Below are positions 10,001 to 19,241 of a stretch of DNA of 24,606 nucleotides, one piece after another (position 1 is the stretch's first letter; every line of letters starts with the position of its first letter). Where the stretch lies: the NCBI GenBank assembly GCA_032718475.1, contig JAUCBJ010000588.1:1-24606 (forward strand), in the 5' to 3' direction. This stretch comes from Nemertoderma westbladi (lineage: Eukaryota; Xenacoelomorpha; Nemertodermatida; Nemertodermatidae). The position numbers and the translations under genes were made by a program. Below the pieces are notes generated by a model. That model searched no databases and was not told where the DNA came from. It saw only the letters and a program-made list of their open reading frames with translations.

Positions 10001-11555
10001 CCCTATTAGTACCGGGCTATAAAATGCTGTACAAATACCGGGAGGGGGTCATATTGACCCCCCCCTCTAAAATCTACAAATATTTACGAAAACGTCTGAT
10101 TTTTTGTTTGTACGTAGGTATCACTTGTCTGGATCCGACCGAAAAAAAAAATTTTCGAAAAAATGTACTGGGGTGGTTATATTGCAGCACCAAAATTACA
10201 AGTAGTGCACAATTTTCATAAAATTTGAACGTTACATTTTCGGCTAATTATTTTTCAATACAGGTTTTCTGGGGTGCAAAAAACATTCGAAAATATTTAA
10301 AAATGATATGATTACTATAAATGGCCGTTTAGTCCTCTCTGCGTAGGAAAAAAATGAAAAAAACAAGTAACCAGCACTTTTCAGGTAGAACACAAAATTT
10401 TTAATTCACTTATACGATGCTATAAATTCACATTTTCAGGTTTTCGAGGGCGCTGATTCTAATGGAATACATTTCTAATATGCCAGATCATTGATACTTG
10501 TATTTTTCGGCGTAATTTGGCAAATTTTGGTGCTAGCACCAAATTTCGTACCCATCACCAAAAAGTACAAGTTTGCGATGTCCAGTGCTGTTTTTATGGA
10601 TTCCATCGGATTCAGGACCCTCATAAACCCGTATAACGCAAGAAACAAGGTGATACTATCTACTGATAAATTTGCATATTTTCCAAAATTTGGTGCTGGC
10701 ACAACAACTTTCACCCACTGGCGAAAAATACCAGTTTGAGAACTCTTATGAAATTTTTACTGATTCCATTGAATTCAGAACCATCACAAACCCGTATAAC
10801 GCAAGAAACAAGGTGACACAATCAATTGATATATTTGATGTTTTTCAAAATTTGGTGCTAGCACCACATTTTGCACCCACATTCGAAAAATACAAGTTTG
10901 AGATGTCTAGTTCGATAATTATTTATTCCATTGAATTCAGAACAGCTATAAACCTCTAAAACGCAAGAAATAAATTGTCACAAGCAATTTTATCTATCGA
11001 ATGAATTTTCAAAATTTCGTGCTAGCACCAAAATTTGCACACAGCACCGAAAAATACAAGTTTGATACGCTTGGTGCAACTCGTATATATTTCATCGAAT
11101 CCAGAACCCCAAAAAAAAACCCCAATTGCGTAAAAAACAAGTTTCAAACAATCAATTTACAAAATTGACATAATTCAAAATTTGGTGCTGGCACCAAAAT
11201 TTGGCACCCACCGAAAAAAACAAGTTTGAAATTTCTAAATCAATTTATATGAATTCCATCAAATTTCTAACACCAAAAAACCGGTGTAAATCAAAAATAG
11301 AGATGTTACAATTCATATTTAATGAAATGTAATTTTCAAAAAACATCTCAAAAAAAGTGCCAAAAGTAGGGTTAAAAAATGGTGCTATAACTCGAAAAGT
11401 ACCCAATATTTTTGAAAACGGTTTTCACTACTAGGAAGACAATAGATTTTTAGGAAAAGTCATAAAATTTCAGATTCCCAACTGCGTTTGTTTCAGAATT
11501 ATAATAAAAAAACCACGGGGGGGTCATATTGACCCCCCCCCCGGGTTTAATAGGG
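10001..11555. mobile_element. piggyBac-like non-autonomous transposon, 1555 bp
   Basis: The ends are CCCTATTA...TAATAGGG, flanked on both sides by TTAA, the target duplication typical of piggyBac. Inside each end lies a subterminal palindrome, GGGGGTCATATTGACCCCC-like, at ~10041-10066 and ~11515-11542. The element interrupts the minus-strand reading frame of element A. Joining the flanks with one TTAA restores a continuous frame, the expected outcome of precise TTAA insertion. The interior carries five ~163-bp tandem repeats and no transposase, so mobility would have depended on an enzyme from elsewhere. Family assignment rests on termini and duplication only. Confidence 0.85.
10460..11290. 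repeat. five tandem copies of a ~163-bp unit with a palindromic core
   Basis: Cores at 10529, 10692, 10854, 11019 and 11184 give spacings of 163, 162, 165 and 165 bp. Each core approximates the perfect palindrome TTTGGTGCTAGCACCAAA, followed at fixed distances by CGAAAAATACAAGTTTGA, ATTCCAT.GAATTCAGAAC and AACGCAAGAAACAAGGTG. Copies diverge noticeably, mostly in the last two. Short forward frames (for example 10672-10959) exist because 162 is a multiple of three between copies 2 and 3. I do not regard them as genes. Confidence 0.9.
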
Positions 11556-12054
11556 TTAATGCCAAATGCGAGAATAAACAGGCCGTACCATTGGTAAAAT
11601 TTTCGGTGCAAATACCTTCAGGACCAATTTTACCAGCAGACAATCTGGCAACTGCTACAGCTATTTCTGTTTCAGTTACTATCATGTCAGATCTATATAC
11701 AATATTAGTAAACTGTGATTCTACGTTATTCTTGTCAGAGTCGTCGTTTACTCGGTTATATAAATTGGAAAATTTTTCCATAAAGGTATTACAAATTTCG
11801 TTTTCACCAACAGCACCTCCCACCTTACTAGAGAGCGGTACATTGGAACCACAGTGTTTCCTAACATTGTCCCAGAAATCGTTTTGATTGCGAGAATACA
11901 GCGACTCTGCAAGTTTATCTGAACGGATTACGTTTTCACTACGTTTACATTGGCGTAGTGCCCGTTTAAATTCTAGTTTAGCAGACATATATTCACGAAA
12001 AATAGGACCTGCTCGGGGACACCCATTGGTACACCATATTCGAAAAAAATAACC
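11556..12054 (-). pseudogene. element A, middle segment: linker to start of reverse transcriptase
   Basis: The minus frame within 11524-12168 reads IWCTNGCPRAGPIFREYM, then FKRALRQCKRSENVIRSDKLA and DFWDNVRKHC, the conserved linker between endonuclease and reverse transcriptase in CR1/L2-like elements. ARLSAGKIGPEGICTENF follows, the first reverse-transcriptase block, where G.DG is usual and P-E-G stands here. The frame is open across the whole segment. At its left it runs into the piggyBac-like insert (its last residues are insert-encoded). At its right it begins where the RTE insert stops; the first ~42 residues of the computed frame there derive from RTE sequence. The activity of the parent is already lost through the breaks elsewhere. 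Confidence 0.85.
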
Positions 12055-13856
12055 TATACTACTACTACTACTAGGATCGGCATGCTGCATTGCAGCTGCA
12101 TTTTTAAGAATGCTGTGCCGGCTTGTCAACAAAATTGCACCGCCACAACTCCCTATCACCCATGACATTTGCTAGATCATCCGCATCTTTAAGGCCAGTG
12201 TCCTTTAAGATGCGTCTCAAGAGAGTCATGGGCTGTCCACCATGCTTATTCACTCCATGAGGCTGCCAAAGTACAAGATTATGCACAGGCTGGTCCTCAC
12301 GGCGAAAGCAATGTCCTGCAAAGCGGAGGCGATTTTGTTCTAGTGTCAAGCTTGGGGGAACCAATGAGACACCTCCAATGTTATATAGTGTCTGGATGGA
12401 GATGTGTGCATTGTACTTGACACAATGTACCCGGCGTAGCATTCTTGTGAATGTGCCTTCCAGAGATTTGGTGTCCTCAGCAGTTAGAGCCCAGCATGGA
12501 CTCCCGTAGAGGAGTACTGGAACTACTGCTGCTCTAAATAATCGGACCTTAAGTTTCCGATTAATTCTAGGTGACTTCCAAATCCTGGAAAGCCTATTCA
12601 AGGCTGCCCATGCCTTTCCCTTACGTATTCGAAGGTCCTCACCTGACTTCCGGATCCATGATCCCAGGTAACAGAAGTCGTCCACATGCTCAAGCATACC
12701 ATCCTTTGAGCTTATGCTCATCCGATCAGAGACTTGCTGAGGACTTTCAAAGTTAACTGTCAGAATTTTGGTCTTTCTGGAGTTAATAAAAAGACCAACA
12801 CTGGAAGCAGCATGTTCTAATGAGCTGAGGAGCCGCTGGGCTCCCTCTAATGATTCTGAGAGTACTCCTAAGTCATCAGCAAAGTCTAGATCAGTTAGGT
12901 ACTTGGCAGGATTTCCTCGACTTCTGGAGCCAGTAGGTGGAGTTATCATCACCCCATCTTCATTATGATGATCTAAGGACATGCGTAGAACATAGTCAAC
13001 CACAATAATGAACAAGAATGGTGCAAGTGTGTCTCCTTGGAGGACGCCCCATAACACTTCAAATGGTTCTGTGTCACCGTCAACAGTAGACACAAATGTT
13101 GTCGAACCATCGTATACTGATCTGATTGCTGCAATAATTTCATCAGGAATCCCATATAATGAAAGTATGCTGAACATACGTGAGCGAGAGACTGAATCAA
13201 AGGCCTTGAAGAAGTCAACAAAGATAACAGCCAGATGCCTGTCTTTCTTTTTTGATAACTCTTCAATTATCCTTCTAAGTGCCAAAATGGGCTCCATGGT
13301 CCCACGACCTTTACGGAACCCATTCTGATTTCCACGTAGCAGTCTCTCAATGGGATCCCTGATGCGATTTAATAGAATTCTATTGTAAAGTTTTGCAGCA
13401 ATCGAGATCAATGAGATTCCCCGAAAAGAACCATAGAGTGTTAGGTTGCCCTTCTTGGGAACTGGCACCAACTTATTTGTTTTCATTTCTTGTGGGACTC
13501 TTGTTGTACGGTACATGTCTACTATGATGGGATAGATGAGCTTTAAACACTCAGGTATTTTAAAGACCTCAGGGGGAACACCATCTACTCCACTGGCACG
13601 ATTGGTCTTAATGCTCTTTGCAGCAGCCTTCACTTCTGCAAAGGAGATATCGCCAATGGGAATATCTGGGAGTACAGACTCAGACACTTTTACTTCTATA
13701 AAGTTATCAGGCAATACCCTGTCATTATTGAGGAGCTTTTCAAAGTGGGCTTTCCAACCATTGAGGCGATCGGCTGGTGATTCAGCCTTAACCTTGGTGG
13801 TTGGTTGGCTTTTCCGCCCAGTAAGCAGATTGATCGATTTCCATGCCTGGGATGAT
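12055..13856 (-). mobile_element. RTE-type non-LTR retrotransposon, 5'-truncated, inserted in element A
   Basis: The segment contains an uninterrupted reverse-transcriptase frame and ends, at its 3' side (left), in a (TAG)n tail (12055-12073). Trinucleotide-type tails are common in the RTE clade. It lacks the apurinic-like endonuclease that should precede the RT domain, so the 5' end was lost on insertion. Removing it and joining 13857 to 12054 keeps element A in frame, and the spacing between A's conserved Trp residues is then the usual 19. I could not identify a clear target-site duplication. A second truncated copy of the family lies at 6757-7285. Confidence 0.88.
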
Positions 13857-13888
13857 TGACTGGTCGTATAAGTGCTTAATGAGATCAT
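12104..13888 (-). CDS. RTE-type reverse transcriptase, endonuclease domain missing
   Basis: A 594-residue intact frame. It would copy its own RNA into DNA at a nicked target site. Visible landmarks are NRASGVDGVPPEVF (residues ~96-109), GNQNGFRKGRG (186-196), palm motif VDFFKAFDSV with the first catalytic Asp (~225), GVLQGDTLAPFLF (281-293), the active box FADD with Asp 338-339, KTKIL (372-376), YLGSWI (407-412), and a thumb and C-terminal region to residue 594. All three catalytic aspartates are present. The first ~11 residues are encoded by flanking element A DNA in another frame, so the ATG at 13888 is fortuitous. Without an endonuclease it could not prime its own insertion in the usual way. 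The frame shows no stop or frameshift, unlike its neighbours, which suggests recent arrival. Confidence 0.9.
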   Translation of the reverse strand: MISLSTYTTSQSSQAWKSINLLTGRKSQPTTKVKAESPADRLNGWKAHFEKLLNNDRVLPDNFIEVKVSESVLPDIPIGDISFAEVKAAAKSIKTNRASGVDGVPPEVFKIPECLKLIYPIIVDMYRTTRVPQEMKTNKLVPVPKKGNLTLYGSFRGISLISIAAKLYNRILLNRIRDPIERLLRGNQNGFRKGRGTMEPILALRRIIEELSKKKDRHLAVIFVDFFKAFDSVSRSRMFSILSLYGIPDEIIAAIRSVYDGSTTFVSTVDGDTEPFEVLWGVLQGDTLAPFLFIIVVDYVLRMSLDHHNEDGVMITPPTGSRSRGNPAKYLTDLDFADDLGVLSESLEGAQRLLSSLEHAASSVGLFINSRKTKILTVNFESPQQVSDRMSISSKDGMLEHVDDFCYLGSWIRKSGEDLRIRKGKAWAALNRLSRIWKSPRINRKLKVRLFRAAVVPVLLYGSPCWALTAEDTKSLEGTFTRMLRRVHCVKYNAHISIQTLYNIGGVSLVPPSLTLEQNRLRFAGHCFRREDQPVHNLVLWQPHGVNKHGGQPMTLLRRILKDTGLKDADDLANVMGDRELWRCNFVDKPAQHS

Positions 13889-14640
13889 TCCAACCGGGAA
13901 CTATTTTAAAATTATTCTGTATATGTGAACTTCTTTGTTTTGGGATAGTCCTAGCAGCAGCCAGATTTACAGCACCAATAATGTCACTGTAATAGGCGTC
14001 TAAAGCATCCCTGTGCAAACTATTGTCACATTGCGTATTTGTACAGCTACATGTATCCTTAGGGACATTTATCTTACATAATAAACTATTAAGTGCCGCT
14101 TGGTACTCTAAAATATTTGAGTTGGAAGCTTTACTCCAATTGGGTCTGTTTAATATTTTGGTGTCCGAACTAGAATGATTTATATGGCCTTTTGGCTGGT
14201 AGACGGATTTACTAAAACCAGGAATAAATAAATTAGCGCAAATTGGCATATGGTCATAAAAAGTTAAATCGAAATTTACCGAAATATGAGATACCAATGA
14301 AACGGATGCCTTTGTGCATACCAAATGGTCCAACCAAGAGTGTGACCCATGTGAGGCACTAACAAAGGTGAAGGTATCATTGGGTAGTAATTCTACATCG
14401 TGTATTGCACAATTAGAGATAATACACCAATTGTTAAGGTAATCAAAAAAATAAGTATTAATGTCAGCATTAAAATCTCCCAGAGCTAAACAAAAGGAAG
14501 TATTAGCTTCATCAAAAATTGCCCCTAGTTTTCCAATGCATTCTAAATATAAATCTGCATTATCTACGCATCTATGTCATGAAAATGTTTTGAATACCAA
14601 GGTAATATCGAAGCACACAAACCGTTCTGAAATCAGGGTC
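13857..14640 (-). pseudogene. element A, 5' segment: EEP endonuclease C-terminal half and linker
   Basis: On the minus strand the sequence encodes LALGDFNADI (catalytic block, 14463-14480), WLDH (14325-14336) and YDHMPI (14243-14260), where S-D-H is usual. The linker follows, ending VPGWNDLIKHLYDQS at the RTE junction. These are the C-terminal blocks of the EEP endonuclease that nicks target DNA in CR1/L2-type elements. The N-terminal half is absent: a frameshift at ~14580 and loss of similarity at ~14640 mark the 5' truncation. A cysteine pair cluster (CSCTNTQC, ~14035) lies in the linker. The frame continues across the RTE insert into 11556-12054. Confidence 0.82.
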
Positions 14641-15927
14641 TATCAAAATTGTCGAATGAGCTGAGGGCAGCCCGGAAGAGCTACCGTCTACAATCTGATC
14701 CCTGCAACCTGTCAAAATATAATAATGCAAAACAGCGCTTTATTGACAAAATAGAACCATCTCGCAGAGAATGGTTTCAGAAACAAGTTACTGATCTAAA
14801 CAAGTCAAATTCGACAGACTTTTGGAAATCGTTTAAGCGAAACTTTAAGAACAAGAGTGACTCGAGAGTGACTAATGGAGGACAGGCTCTTGATAGATGA
14901 GAAGGAAAAAGCGGACTACATGTGTGAGACGTTCTTCTCTGGACATCATCTAAAGAATGAGAACTTTGATAATAATTTTAAAAAAGATGTGGATAATTTT
15001 ATGGAATCAAATAAGACCGATTTTTATAGTAACAAGGAAAGCGACACAAAAGGCATTGAAACAACATGACACCAATATCCAGATTTATTACACCCACTAG
15101 CGGTATAAATCTTACAAAAAACAATCTTATTACAATCATTAATTTTACCGAAGGTTCTCTATGCTTCCCCTATATGGGCGAATCACAATTGCATGAAGAT
15201 ACTGAATGACTTATTGACAACTATGTTGAAGCAGTCAGTTGGAAACTTATTTAACCCTCAAAGAGAGAAACTACAAATAGTTTGTGGTCTACCACCACCA
15301 GAGATTTGTTGTCAAATTATTAGAACAAAATTTTTATTGAAACTTCTATAAAAAACCGGAGATCTAAACTCCATATGGTCTGACGGTTATATGAACTACA
15401 AGCATTGTTTCTTTGCCCACATCAGTGATAATATGGCATATTTTGCTTGGACGAATAATGAACGGTCGGGGCACCTAATTGACCTCAAAAACTATACCCC
15501 AGAGACTTTACATTATAATCAGATACAAATGAGTTGCTACACCCAACATTTATGGAAAGAGTGCCATCTCCCGTTTCAAGCCATCTCCTGTCTTAATGAT
15601 GCCTTAGTGAAAACGACATGATCCCCTCAACTCCTACCAATGAACTTTGCCTGTGCTAGACCTCAAGAAAGTTTTATCTTAGGAATTATACTAGGGCAGG
15701 GAAATCTTTGACATATAAGATTAATCTATGGAGATATATTTGTCAGCCATTGTACTTGTGAGGAATCAGAAACAGAAATTCACTTTCTGTTAGAATGTCC
15801 CGATAGGAAAGGTCGATCTGATTGTTTAATGAGGTCAATGAAGACAAACTGTTTGGACAACTTCGATGAGCTTATTTATAGTAGAGAAAATTATGTAATT
15901 AAATCTCTTTTAGCAGCATCTTATTAG
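14640..15927 (+). pseudogene. non-LTR retrotransposon relic: linker plus C-terminal region, reverse-transcriptase core deleted (element B)
   Basis: A forward frame from ~14640 reads LSNELRAARKSYRLQ, then YNNAKQRFIDKI, SRREWFQKQ and DFWKSFKRNF, a typical linker preceding reverse transcriptase. A frameshift at ~14880 leads to LIDEKEKADYMCETFF...HHLKNENFD (to 15069). The catalytic finger and palm blocks are missing. From ~15120 the frame reads LPKVLYASPIWANHN, QREKLQIVCGLPPPE and, after a stop, IWSDGYMNYKH (to 15621). Near the end a Cys-x-Cys...His...Cys knot (~15748-15795) precedes SLLAASY and stop at 15925. No function remains. It may be the right half of element C, separated from it by element A. 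Confidence 0.65.
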
Positions 15928-16071
15928 TGATATAAACTGATATACTCAGTAGGGATATATTTTAACTGATTTTAACGGGAAACCCTGATTTTACTTTATA
16001 TTATAAACAGTCTCAATTTTGCATGCAAATATAAGCATTTGCATTTCTATTTTAATTAAAAGAATAATATA
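15928..16071. other. probable 3' UTR of element B or spacer
   Basis: AT-rich DNA after the last stop of element B. I see no tail repeat that would fix the element's end. Confidence 0.4.
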
Positions 16072-16400
16072 CATTGCTCAGACGAAATAAAGTTTGATAG
16101 TTTTAATAAAGATTTTAATGATACACTTTCCAAATTAGCCTCAACAAATTGCGACATTGTTATAACCGGTGATTATAATATGGATGTTTCTAAACCAAAT
16201 AAGCCTCGTACTAGTGAATATATTAATACAATATCATCTAACGGCTTCACTCAAACTATAAACAAACATACTCGTATCACTCCCTATTCTAGATCTACTA
16301 TAGATCACATCCTTTGTAATATACACTCATCTATTTGCTCATCTAGTGTATTTTTACCAGAAACTGGTACAACTGACTGTTGTAAGCCAGAGTCAGTGAT
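16072..16400 (+). pseudogene. EEP endonuclease fragment of another non-LTR retrotransposon
   Basis: One open frame from ~16072 reads LASTNCDIVITGDYNMDVSK, then SSNGFTQTI, HTRITPYSRSTIDHILCN and a final GTTDCC. GDYNMD and IDHI are the catalytic and structural blocks of the EEP domain; the terminal T-D-H expected after GTT is altered to T-D-C. The segment covers only the C-terminal third of the domain and ends at a stop at ~16411. Its motifs differ from those of elements A and C, so this is a further family. The first ATG in frame is 16180, but homology starts earlier. Confidence 0.65.
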
Positions 16401-16409
16401 AAATAATGA

Positions 16410-16572
16410 ATAGATTAATGCTTCAGTACTATTGGCTTTAATTAGCTTAATTACACTCAGTATATAATATAATACATTATAACGTTATACAGTTAGTATT
16501 AAACCTAAACAGTACTACACCTACAACAGTTGTACAACACAGCACTGATATCAATCAAGTATATCCATAACA
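16410..16572 (-). mobile_element. possible partial LTR of the Ty3/gypsy-type relic
   Basis: Downstream (minus strand) of the integrase relic comes a purine run GGGGGAGA (about 16574-16581 on the complement), then TGTTATGGATATAC. That is the arrangement of a polypurine tract followed by an LTR beginning with TG. The other LTR is not in the window and the LTR end is undefined, so both borders are guesses. Confidence 0.35.
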
Positions 16573-16582
16573 ATCTCCCCCA
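16573..16582 (-). promoter_or_regulatory. candidate polypurine tract
   Basis: A purine-only run on the minus strand lies directly before a TG dinucleotide, in the right position after the integrase region. In LTR retroelements such a tract primes plus-strand DNA synthesis. It is judged by position and composition only. Confidence 0.35.
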
Positions 16583-16699
16583 CAGAAACGAGTCAATAAG
16601 ACATTCATATAACAATAATTGAAGGTCCCTAAATCTAAATTAATTAATGGCGTGGGTAGGATATGAAAGGTATACAAAAGTTAGAAACTGAAAGTAATT

Positions 16700-17280
16700 T
16701 AATGTTTGCAGTTAAACCGCATCACAGATTTAAATGTTCCGGGGGATGTCTGTTCCTTGTAGATCTACGTCCCTGGTCTTTCAGACTCAATAGTACCATT
16801 ATTCTTTTCTATGGGTTGGAATGGTTGAGGTGGCATTGTCAGGAACACTGATTTCAGCTGTACGATCTCCACATGGGGCCAAATCATGGAGCGATACAGT
16901 GGTCTCTCGACCATTAGCGAGACCAACGTGTGCATATGTTGGATTTGCATCTAGGAGCTCCAATGTTGACTTACTATGTCTAACATGACGTCGGAGTATA
17001 ACAGGTCCTGTAGAACTCAGCCATGTTGGTAGCGCCGTTCCACAGCCAGACTTACGATGGTAATTAAATAAACGCTCATATGGAGTTTCATTGGTAGCTG
17101 TACACAACAAACTACGTAATGAATGCATTACATCGGGTAGAACAGTTTACCAGTGCGATATAGGGAGATTCTTAGACTTTAGTGCCAGATTTATTGCTTT
17201 CTAAACTACACCATTGTAACGTTCACATTGTCCATTACCACGCGGGTTATATGGTGTTGTGCGACTAGTAGCTATACCAC
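16700..17280 (-). pseudogene. Ty3/gypsy-type integrase, end of catalytic core and C-terminal region (relic)
   Basis: The minus strand reads GIATSRTTPYNPRGNGQCERYNG (given here only as the landmark pair SRTTPYNP and QCERYNG, 17212-17260). The Glu at 17222-17224 is the third acidic residue of the DDE triad. Then come a stop, ALKSKNLPISHW, another stop, and frame 16799-17128 with HSLRSLLCTATNETPYERLF, GPVILRRHVRHSK, ELLDANPTYAHV and ETTVSLHDLAP, the C-terminal region of such integrases. A later frame shift leads to a short Ser/Arg tail (~16720-16800). In-frame stops and the loss of the first two acidic residues to the adjacent minisatellite make it inactive. Confidence 0.8.
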
Positions 17281-19241
17281 TGGTACTCTCACCTGTATTT
17301 CACGTTCGCCACCACTGCTACTCCCATCTGTATTTCACGTTCGCCACCACTGCTACTCCCATCTGTATTTCACGTTCACCACCACTGCTACTCTCACCTG
17401 TATTTCACGTTCGCCACCACTGCTACTCCCATCTGTATTTCACGTTCACCACCACTGCTACTCCCACCTGTATTTCACGTTCGCCACCACTGCTACTCCC
17501 ATCTGTATTTCACGTTTGCCACCACTGCTACTCCCATCTGTATTTCACGTTCACCACCACTGCTACTCTCACCTGTATTTCACGTTCGCCACCACTGCTA
17601 CTCCCATCTGTATTTCACGTTTGCCACCACTGCTACTCCCATCTGTATTTCACGTTTGCCACCACTGCTACTCCCATCTGTATTTCACGTTCACCACCAC
17701 TGCTACTCCCACCTGTATTTCACGTTCGCCACCACTGCTACTCCCATCTGTATTTCACGTTCACCACCACTGCTACTCCCATCTGTATTTCACGTTCGCC
17801 ACCACTGCTACTCTCACCTGTATTTCACGTTCGCCACCACTGCTACTCTCACCTGTATTTCACGTTCGCCACCACTGCTACTCCCATCTGTATTTCACGT
17901 TTGCCACCACTGCTACTCCCATCTGTATTTCACGTTCACCACCACTGCTACTCTCACCTGTATTTCACGTTCGCCACCACTGGTACACTCACCTGTATTT
18001 CACGTTCGCCACCACTGCTACTCCCATCTGTATTTCACGTTTGCCACCACTGCTACTCCCATCTGTATTTCACGTTTGCCACCACTGCTACTCCCATCTG
18101 TATTTCACGTTCACCACCACTGCTACTCCCACCTGTATTTCACGTTTGCCACCACTGCTACTCCCATCTGTATTTCACGTTCACCACCACTGCTACTCCC
18201 ATCTGTATTTCACGTTCACCACCACTGCTACTCTCACCTGTATTTCACGTTCGCCACCACTGCTACTCCCATCTGTATTTCACGTTTGCCACCACTGCTA
18301 CTCCCATCTGTATTTCACGTTCGCCACCACTGCTACTCCCACCTGTATTTCACGTTCGCCACCACTGCTACTCCCATCTGTATTTCACGTTCGCCACCAC
18401 TGCTACTCCCATCTGTATTTCACGTTCGCCACCACTGCTACTCTCACCTGTATTTCACGTTCGCCACCACTGCTACTGCCACCTGTATTTCACGTTCGCC
18501 ACCACTGCTACTCCCATCTGTATTTCACGTTCGCCACCACTGCTACTCTCACCTGTATTTCACGTTCACCACCACTGCTACTCTCACCTGTATTTCACGT
18601 TCGCCACCACTGCTACTCCCATCTGTATTTCACGTTTGCCACCACTGCTACTCCCATCTGTATTTCACGTTCACCACCACTGCTACTGCCACCTGTATTT
18701 CACGTTCGCCACCACTGCTACTCCCATCTGTATTTCACGTTCGCCACCACTGCTACTCCCATCTGTATTTCACGTTCGCCACCACTGCTACTCCCATCTG
18801 TATTTCACGTTCGCCACCACTGCTACTGCCACCTGTATTTCACGTTCGCCACCACTGCTACTGCCACCTGTATTTCACGTTCGCCACCACTGCTACTGCC
18901 ACCTGTATTTCACGTTCGCCACCACTGCTACTCCCACCTGTATTTCACGTTCGCCACCACTGCTACTGCCACCTGTATTTCACGTTCGCCACCACTGCTA
19001 CTGCCACCTGTATTTCACGTTCGCCACCACTGCTACTGCCACCTGTATTTCACGTTCGCCACCACTGCTACTCCCATCTGTATTTCACGTTCGCCACCAC
19101 TGCTACTGCCACCTGTATTTCACGTTCGCCACCACTGCTACTGCCACCTGTATTTCACGTTCGCCACCACTGCTACTGCCACCTGTATTTCACGTTCGCC
19201 ACCACTGCTACTGCCACCTGTATTTCACGTTCGCCACCACT
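17276..19241. repeat. minisatellite, 35-bp unit, about 56 copies
   Basis: The unit reads CCACCACTGCTACT, a variable TCCCATC/CTCACC/CCCACC/GCCACC block, then TGTATTTCACGTT, then CG, CA or TG. Copy length is constant at 35 bp. Because 35 is not a multiple of three and no register contains a stop, all three forward frames stay open for 1.6-2.0 kb. They give three overlapping 'proteins' of 538-678 residues with a 35-residue cycle, which I consider artefacts. TTCACC and TTTGCC variants stop at about 18680, while GCCACC variants appear only after about 18475 and dominate the right end. The array lies between two parts of the gypsy-type relic. Confidence 0.97.

Noticed and set aside
12571-13859. Plus-strand open frames opposite the reverse transcriptase
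   Set aside because: They are antisense shadows of the intact minus-strand RT gene.
14461-14664. Plus-strand 67-residue frame
   Set aside because: It is the antisense of element A's endonuclease block (GDFNAD) on the minus strand.
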